Assembly (NCBI GenBank): GCA_943737045.1
Contig: CALSFV010000111.1
Span: 124,001-188,000, forward strand
Length of the DNA stretch: 64,000 bases
Origin: Parapristionchus giblindavisi
Taxonomy: Eukaryota > Nematoda > Chromadorea > Rhabditida > Diplogasteridae
Direction: 5' to 3'
Positions 63,976 to 64,000 of this stretch are shown here, in pieces. Numbering within the stretch: the stretch's first letter is position 1; each line of letters opens with the position of its first letter. A program made the position numbers and the translations under genes. The notes beneath the pieces are model-generated. The model did not search any database and was not told the DNA's origin. It worked only from the letters and a program-made list of their open reading frames with translations.

Positions 63976-64000
63976 TTGTAGTTCAATAACCAAAAGATAA

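Overview
The window is eukaryotic DNA, almost certainly from a nematode. Small exons are separated by 45-100 nt introns. There is a nematode-type C6-domain protein with a threonine stalk, a CUB-like secreted protein, and a TTTTTCAG site directly upstream of one start codon. Tc1/mariner-class elements are frequent. I cannot name the species; a free-living rhabditid is my inference.

Layout. 1-28746 (+): one very large transcription unit, or two. It opens inside the window with a single 8.3 kb exon made of lysine/proline/alanine-rich repeats. About 17 kb of intron-like DNA follows, packed with nested fold-back (palindromic) transposons, TTAA-flanked insertions, a broken Tc1 element and tRNA-like pieces. 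Small 3' exons then run to a stop at 28746. 28840-29937 (-): inner-arm dynein light chain DNALI1. 30370-35624 (+): SRRT/ARS2, divergent from dnali1 across a 432 bp shared promoter, with a mariner element in one intron. 36072-38781 (+): secreted Thr-rich C6-domain protein with a fold-back element in intron 1. 38932-41103 (+): CUB-like secreted or membrane-anchored protein. 41965-60086 (+): an 18 kb LYST-family gene (ConA-like, PH-BEACH and WD40 regions). Its introns hold a hAT-type MITE, a nested antisense Gly/Ser-rich secreted-peptide gene, a tRNA-like sequence that fills a 90 nt intron, a mariner element, and an intact tRNA-Asp inside a 111 nt intron. 61019-63218 (-): 3' part of a Ser-rich calponin-homology protein resembling the LRCH family. 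63832-63975 (-): a tiny secreted-peptide reading frame interrupted by one in-frame TAG.

The genes do not form a pathway. They are a mix of housekeeping RNA biology (SRRT), lysosome/vesicle trafficking (LYST), cilium or dynein biology (DNALI1) and secreted surface proteins. The most unusual parts are the Russian-doll nest of palindromic elements at 8.7-26.8 kb, tRNA sequences that make up most of very small introns, a tandem array in an SRRT intron that repeats the 3' splice site, and the higher-order repeats of the giant exon.

Gene models were joined by eye from splice signals, phase and family conservation. Exon borders are firm where phases were checked and are flagged where they are not.
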